Shown here one piece after another: positions 60,797 through 64,000 of a stretch of 64,000 nt of DNA. This DNA comes from Ferdinandcohnia salidurans. GTDB lineage: Bacteria > Bacillota > Bacilli > Bacillales > Bacillaceae_L. A program made the translations under genes and the position numbers. The first letter of the stretch is position 1; each line of letters opens with the position of its first letter. The notes under the pieces were generated by a model. That model was given only the letters and a program-made list of their open reading frames with translations, was not told the DNA's origin and searched no databases. The stretch is from assembly GCF_042680725.1 (NCBI RefSeq), contig NZ_JBHUEK010000007.1:124001-188000 (forward strand), read 5' to 3'.

Positions 60797-62422
60797 ATGG
60801 AGGTTTTGGATCTCTCTTTGCCATCATCAAATCGATTAGTCAATGACTATCTTTTAAATAAAATGGATATAGAGAAATTTTTCGATTATGATATACATTC
60901 TCCCCTTGTCTATAAGATAAGAAAAAAGGATCTACAAAAAAGACATTTTGAACGTGAAAAACTTGTTGAGCATTTGCTTATCTTTAATAAAAGATTCAAT
61001 TATCATCAACACACGATCGAGAATATTAATAAGTTACTTGATCCAAGCAGTGTCGTGGTGATAGGTGGGCAACAAGCGGGGATTTTAACTGGGCCATTAT
61101 ATACGATCCATAAAATCGTATCTATTATAAAACTTGCAAAAGAGCAAGAAGAGAAATTAAATGTACCGGTTCTACCAGTGTTTTGGATTGCGGGAGAGGA
61201 CCATGATTTTGCGGAAATCAATCATCTCTTTGTTAATCTGCAAAATGGTATTCGAAAAAGGGCTGTTCCACAATACCACAATCGTAAAACAATGGTTTCA
61301 TCGATTGAGATTGAACAAGCGGGCTTTTTAGAATGGATAGAAGAAATCTTCGAGACATATGGTGAAACAACCCATACGAATCGACTTCTGGAACGTTTGA
61401 CTGGGTTTGCAGAAAAATCAAAAACATATGTTGATTTCTTTGTACAGATTATTAATGATCTTTTTGGAGAAACCGGTCTTATCCTCGTTGATTCAGGATC
61501 AAAAGAAATTAGAACCATTCAAGCACAATTCTTAAGAAAAATGGTTGAAAAAAATAGAGAGATCCATGATGGATTGTTGCTTCAACAAGAGGTATTGTCA
61601 TCTAATCAATACCCAAAAATGATTGAAATGAACGAGTCGAGTGCAAACCTTTTTTATACTCAAAATGATGAACGTATTTTACTTGAGTATAATCTGGAAC
61701 ATGATGTGTTTAGCGGGAAAAACAATGAATGTATACTTTGTGGAGACGAATTGCTTGAAGTTGCGGAGAAACAACCAGAACTTCTAAGTAACAATGTGGT
61801 AACAAGACCAGTTATGCAGGAGTTCTTGTTTCCAACACTAGCTTTTATTTCTGGACCTGGTGAGGTTTCATACTGGGCCGAGTTAAAAAAGGTGTTTGCT
61901 GTTATGGAGATTCAGATGCCTCCTGTTGTACCAAGACTCATGATGACAATTGTTGAAAGGGCGATAGAGTCTAATATCGAAGAAGTGGGATTAACGATTC
62001 AAGCTACCCTTTCTGGAGAACTTACAAAAGTGAAACAGTCATGGTTGGAACAACAAACAGCTGATGTAGACGGGATTATCCTCGATGCGAAAAAAGAAGT
62101 AGAGCAAATTCATAAGAAGATACGAAAAGTGGGGCTTGAAGTTGATTCAGGATTAGGGGATCTTCTCTTAAAAAATGCTCAAAACATCCAATCGCAGCTT
62201 GATTTCGTGAAGAACACAATTAACCGAAGTATTTTAAACCGTAATGAAATTGAATTGAATCGTTTTAACCGAATTGAAAAATCTCTTCTACCACTTGGCT
62301 CTCCACAGGAGAGAGTTTGGAATGTTTTTTACTATTTAAATAAATACGGAGACGATTTTATCCAAGATTTATTAACACTTCCGTTTGAGTTTAACGGAAA
62401 GCATAAGGTAGTAAAAATGTAG
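60797..62422 (+). CDS. bshC: Bacillithiol biosynthesis cysteine-adding enzyme BshC
   Basis: YllA family, 541 aa. It joins cysteine to GlcN-malate, the last step to bacillithiol. N-terminal MEVLDLSLPSSNRLVNDYL, the core VVIGGQQAGILTGPLYTIHKI, PVFWIAGEDHDFAEINH and PTLAFISGPGEVSYWAELK are conserved, and a coiled coil lies near 400-490. The start is ATG 60797; AAAGGAAG lies rather far upstream (about 12 nt), while family alignment supports this start. Confidence 0.95.
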   Translation: MEVLDLSLPSSNRLVNDYLLNKMDIEKFFDYDIHSPLVYKIRKKDLQKRHFEREKLVEHLLIFNKRFNYHQHTIENINKLLDPSSVVVIGGQQAGILTGPLYTIHKIVSIIKLAKEQEEKLNVPVLPVFWIAGEDHDFAEINHLFVNLQNGIRKRAVPQYHNRKTMVSSIEIEQAGFLEWIEEIFETYGETTHTNRLLERLTGFAEKSKTYVDFFVQIINDLFGETGLILVDSGSKEIRTIQAQFLRKMVEKNREIHDGLLLQQEVLSSNQYPKMIEMNESSANLFYTQNDERILLEYNLEHDVFSGKNNECILCGDELLEVAEKQPELLSNNVVTRPVMQEFLFPTLAFISGPGEVSYWAELKKVFAVMEIQMPPVVPRLMMTIVERAIESNIEEVGLTIQATLSGELTKVKQSWLEQQTADVDGIILDAKKEVEQIHKKIRKVGLEVDSGLGDLLLKNAQNIQSQLDFVKNTINRSILNRNEIELNRFNRIEKSLLPLGSPQERVWNVFYYLNKYGDDFIQDLLTLPFEFNGKHKVVKM

Positions 62423-62429
62423 AATATGA

Positions 62430-62462
62430 CGAAAATCCTCGGAATTCCGGGGATTTTTTTTA
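62430..62462 (+). terminator. Terminator of bshC
   Basis: Stem AAAATCCTCGG/CCGGGGATTTT (one G-T pair), loop AATT, ending in eight T. Confidence 0.88.
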
Positions 62463-62542
62463 TTTGGAAAAATATTATAAAAACCGGTGGTGGAAAGTGG
62501 GGGATTGTGGTAATATAAAGTCAGAAAGTGGGGACAATAGAT

Positions 62543-62974
62543 ATGTTCATGGGAGAATACCATCATACTGTTGATACGAAAGGCCGAATGATTATACCTG
62601 CTAAGTTTCGAGAAAACCTAGGAGAAACATTTGTTTTAACTAGAGGTTTAGATCAGTGCTTATTCGGTTACCCACAATCAGAATGGAAAATACTTGAGGA
62701 AAAATTAAAAACACTCCCACTTACTAAAAAAGACGCGCGTGCGTTCACACGTTTTTTCTTTTCTGGAGCCATTGAATGTGAACTTGATAAACAAGGAAGA
62801 GTAAATATTGCTACACCGTTAGTTTCATACGCTGGGCTTGAGAAGGAATGTGTAGTACTTGGAGTATCAAACCGTATTGAAATTTGGAGTAAGGAGAAGT
62901 GGGAAGAATATTTCGCTGCTTCCGAAGAATCTTTTTCTGATATAGCTGAAAATATGATCGGTTTTGATATATAA
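62543..62974 (+). CDS. mraZ: Transcriptional regulator MraZ
   Basis: AbrB-like DNA-binding protein with two tandem SpoVT/AbrB domains (about 5-47 and 76-119; conserved DTKGRMIIPAKFR and DKQGRVNIATPLV). It binds upstream of its own operon and controls the division/cell-wall cluster. 143 aa, identical in length to B. subtilis MraZ. I start at ATG 62543 (MFMGEYHHTVDTKGR), not at the upstream GTG 62528. A repeat element separates it from rsmH. Confidence 0.96.
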   Translation: MFMGEYHHTVDTKGRMIIPAKFRENLGETFVLTRGLDQCLFGYPQSEWKILEEKLKTLPLTKKDARAFTRFFFSGAIECELDKQGRVNIATPLVSYAGLEKECVVLGVSNRIEIWSKEKWEEYFAASEESFSDIAENMIGFDI

Positions 62975-63165
62975 CTTTATTCAGCAGGATTCACTTTTCT
63001 TATGGTGTGATGAATGCTTTATTAGTATAATATTTTGGGAGGATTCAAACCCAGACTGAATAAAGTTATAGCCTCCGGCGGATGCCACGATTTTTCAAAA
63101 GTAATTTTTCGATCTTAAGATCGAAAAAAATCGGGCGGCAAATACGCCAAGGCGCATTTGAATGA
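62972..63165 (+). repeat. Two-hairpin structured repeat, copy before rsmH
   Basis: TAACTTTATTCAG (62972-62984) pairs with CTGAATAAAGTTA (63056-63068), 13 bp. The second half follows: GGATGCCACGATTTTTC, hairpin TTTTTCGATCTT/AAGATCGAAAAA, GGGCGGCAAATACGCC and AAGGCGCATTTGAA. It ends 48 nt before the rsmH start codon and begins at the mraZ stop codon. Confidence 0.75.
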
Positions 63166-63212
63166 ACTCTTGTGTATAAAATAAGTGTATTACTGAATTA
63201 AGAGGTGCTAAC

Positions 63213-64000
63213 ATGTTCAAACACAAAACCGTTCTATTAGAAGAAGCTGCTGATGGATTGAAGATTCGTCCAGATGGAATATACGTAGACTGCACACTTG
63301 GTGGTGCAGGACATAGTTCATACATAGCTTCAAAGCTTTCAAGCAAGGGTAAGCTATATGCTTTTGATCAAGACGATATTGCAATTGCAAATGCAAAGGA
63401 CAAGCTTGCGGAATATGGTGACATTGTTACCATCATCAAAAGTAATTTTGCCCACATAACTGAGGAATTACATGAACAAGGTGTAACGGCTGTTGATGGA
63501 ATCCTGTTTGATTTAGGGGTATCATCACCACAATTAGACACACCGGAAAGAGGATTTAGCTATCACCACGATGCACCACTTGACATGAGAATGGACCAAA
63601 ATGCAACATTATCAGCTTATGATATTGTCAACAACTGGTCATATGAGCAAATGGTAAGAATCTTTTTTCAATATGGTGAAGAAAAGTTTTCCAAACAAAT
63701 TGCTAGAAAAATAGAGGCTGCAAGAGAAAAGAAACCAATCGAAACGACAGGAGAATTGGTTGAGTTAATTAAAGAGGGTATTCCTGCTGCGGCTAGAAGA
63801 ACTGGCGGACATCCAGCAAAAAGAATTTTCCAAGCGATTCGAATTGCAGTTAACGATGAATTAAAGGTATTTGAAGATGCTATTCACCAGTCAATTGAGC
63901 TTTTAGCAACAGGTGGGCGAGTAAGTGTCATAACCTTCCACTCACTGGAGGATCGGATTTGTAAGGTTGCCTTTAAAAAGGCGAGTGAAGGTCCACCCCT
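63213..64000 (+). CDS. rsmH: 16S rRNA (cytosine1402-N4)-methyltransferase RsmH, 5' part
   Basis: SAM-dependent methyltransferase (MraW/YlxA); the frame is open to the right edge, so about 262 of the usual 311 residues are present. It starts MFKHKTVLLEEAADGLKI with ATG 63213 and AAGAGGTG 6 nt upstream. SAM motif VDCTLGGAGHS (25-35), FDLGVSSPQLD, and the later RIFQAIRIAVNDEL and TFHSLEDRI are typical. Second gene of the dcw cluster; ftsL should follow outside the window. Confidence 0.97.
   Translation, partial: MFKHKTVLLEEAADGLKIRPDGIYVDCTLGGAGHSSYIASKLSSKGKLYAFDQDDIAIANAKDKLAEYGDIVTIIKSNFAHITEELHEQGVTAVDGILFDLGVSSPQLDTPERGFSYHHDAPLDMRMDQNATLSAYDIVNNWSYEQMVRIFFQYGEEKFSKQIARKIEAAREKKPIETTGELVELIKEGIPAAARRTGGHPAKRIFQAIRIAVNDELKVFEDAIHQSIELLATGGRVSVITFHSLEDRICKVAFKKASEGPP

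Overview
This 64-kb window is a chromosomal segment of an aerobic, endospore-forming, low-GC Bacillaceae (Bacillus sensu lato). The gene order follows the Bacillus subtilis ykqB-to-ylxA region closely: ktrC, rnjA-rpoY, defB, ykyA, pdhABCD, SR1, speA, yktABC, ylaF-typA-ylaHIJKLN, ftsW, pycA, the cta cluster, ylbB to ylbQ, bshC, mraZ, rsmH. Genus and species cannot be fixed from the sequence alone. Almost everything is syntenic core genome. No prophage, insertion sequence, CRISPR array, tRNA or rRNA was recognised.

Layout: (1) 1-5.9 kb: 3' part of an ABC exporter, K+ channel regulator KtrC, RNase J1 with RNA polymerase epsilon subunit, peptide deformylase, lipoprotein YkyA. (2) 6.6-11.6 kb: pyruvate dehydrogenase operon. 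(3) 11.6-18.7 kb: a small lipoprotein, a DUF1885 protein, the dual-function RNA SR1 with its peptide SR1P, arginine decarboxylase, a nitronate monooxygenase-like enzyme, yktA/yktB/ykzI/suhB. (4) 18.7-27.4 kb: typA, small yla genes, PIN-PhoH ATPase, ylaN, ftsW. (5) 27.4-39.1 kb: pyruvate carboxylase and heme A/cytochrome caa3 oxidase biogenesis (ctaA, then ctaBCDEFG). (6) 39-55 kb: the ylb series, including two CAP-domain proteins, RicF (YlbF), rsmD, coaD, ylbJ, ylbK, ylbL, tmcAL, ylbN-rpmF and a sporulation regulator. (7) 55.5-64 kb: an accessory biotin-dependent acyl-CoA carboxylase operon with a strong cre site, then panE, DUF3397, bshC, mraZ and the start of rsmH.

The genes combine central carbon metabolism (PDH, Pyc, carboxylase), aerobic respiration, RNA metabolism (RNase J1, RicF, RsmD, TmcAL, RsmH), sporulation proteins and the start of the division/cell-wall cluster.

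The non-coding DNA is the least ordinary part: an exact-period 52-bp tandem array with alternating A/B units (22131-22494); a run of four hairpins upstream of rsmD that matches the position of the ylbH leader (46641-46794); a two-hairpin repeat with compensatory base changes in front of ylaH and rsmH, with possible relics before pdhA and pdhC; and four copies of another hairpin-forming intergenic repeat. Compared with B. subtilis (from memory), adeC, ykrA, the ylaA-E block and ylaM are absent. A DUF1885 gene, a nitronate monooxygenase gene, a PaaI-type thioesterase, an enoyl-CoA hydratase and the carboxylase operon are present in addition.
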